DNA from: an uncultured Oscillibacter sp.
GTDB taxonomy: Bacteria; Bacillota; Clostridia; Oscillospirales; Oscillospiraceae
Length of the DNA stretch: 5,513 nucleotides
Assembly (NCBI GenBank): GCA_946530565.1
Contig: CAMNAE010000130.1
Coordinates: forward strand, 1-5,513
Direction of reading: 5' to 3'
Positions 5,460 through 5,513 of this stretch are shown here, piece after piece. Both the position numbers and the translations under genes were made by a program. The notes below the pieces were generated by a model, which was given only the letters and a program-made list of their open reading frames with translations, was not told where the DNA came from and did no database searches. Every line of letters begins with the position of its first letter. Within the stretch, counting starts at the first letter, position 1.

Positions 5460-5513
5460 TCAAACCTCTTTCTTTCCGTAACGCTCATAGAATGCTTTCC
5501 ACAGATCATCCCG
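5460..5513 (-). CDS. C-terminal end of an upstream gene, cut by the window edge
   Basis: From the right edge the minus strand reads RDDLWKAFYERYGKKEV followed by TGA (5462-5460). The composition, charged with aromatic residues, looks like the end of a soluble protein. The stop falls 5 nt before the ATG of the crotonase-family gene, and that gene's ribosome binding site is embedded in the last codons here. Such tight packing is typical of a shared operon and explains why no promoter is visible before the crotonase gene. Only 17 residues are present, too few to name the family; a partner enzyme of CoA-ester metabolism would fit the context but is only a guess. Confidence 0.55.
   Translation of the reverse strand, partial: RDDLWKAFYERYGKKEV
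5465..5469 (-). promoter_or_regulatory. Ribosome binding site that sets the crotonase-family start
   Basis: AGAGG in the minus-strand sense lies 10 nt before the ATG at 5454 and only 1 nt before the alternative TTG at 5463, so it favours the ATG. It sits within the last codons of the upstream gene. Confidence 0.6.

Noticed and set aside
5455..5463. TTG start at 5463 for the crotonase-family protein
   Set aside because: The only ribosome binding site is 1 nt from this TTG but 10 nt from the ATG at 5454.
3295..5481. A 728-codon open frame on the plus strand spanning dctP and the crotonase-family gene
   Set aside because: It is antisense to two clearly identified genes, crosses their intergenic gap, translates to low-complexity Val/Gly/Ala/Asp/His-rich sequence with no family motif, and is explained by GC-biased codons leaving few stops on the complementary strand.

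Overview
The window is a compact catabolic and transport locus. All recognisable genes are on the minus strand, so it reads from right to left. In transcription order it holds the last 17 codons of an unidentified gene (5460-5513), an enoyl-CoA hydratase/isomerase family protein (4645-5454), the three parts of a TRAP transporter (lipoprotein binding protein dctP 3409-4542, small permease dctQ 2600-3199, large permease dctM 1293-2603), and an iron-type alcohol dehydrogenase that closely resembles clostridial 4-hydroxybutyrate dehydrogenase (82-1200).

The DNA is clearly GC-rich. The genes have strong purine-rich ribosome binding sites, and the binding protein is a lipoprotein with a long Ala/Ser/Pro linker, which implies a membrane anchor and no outer membrane. 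The dehydrogenase reads most like the Clostridium kluyveri enzyme. Together these suggest a GC-rich anaerobic member of the Clostridia, such as the Oscillospiraceae of animal guts. This is inference from style and from remembered family sequences; no phylogenetic marker is present.

Layout: the hydratase-like gene starts 5 nt after the stop of the upstream gene, so the two are probably one operon. A 97-nt CA-rich leader (minus-strand sense) with a 12-bp palindrome precedes dctP. A 209-nt gap separates dctP from dctQM and carries a perfect 13-bp GC hairpin plus a second 8-bp hairpin close to the dctQ ribosome binding site. This arrangement would allow more binding protein than permease to be made. 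dctQ and dctM overlap by four bases (ATGA). A convincing intrinsic terminator lies between dctM and the dehydrogenase, which leaves little room for a separate promoter for the last gene.

Working model (inference): the TRAP system imports a small carboxylate, possibly 4-hydroxybutyrate or a related hydroxy acid. The dehydrogenase interconverts 4-hydroxybutyrate and succinate semialdehyde. The hydratase-like protein, and perhaps the gene cut by the right edge, handle a CoA thioester of the same pathway. The hydratase-like protein keeps only one of the two canonical catalytic glutamates, so its reaction is open. No mobile element, CRISPR array or RNA gene is visible. The transporter and dehydrogenase families are well known; the less ordinary points are the combination of genes, the altered active site and the intercistronic RNA structures.
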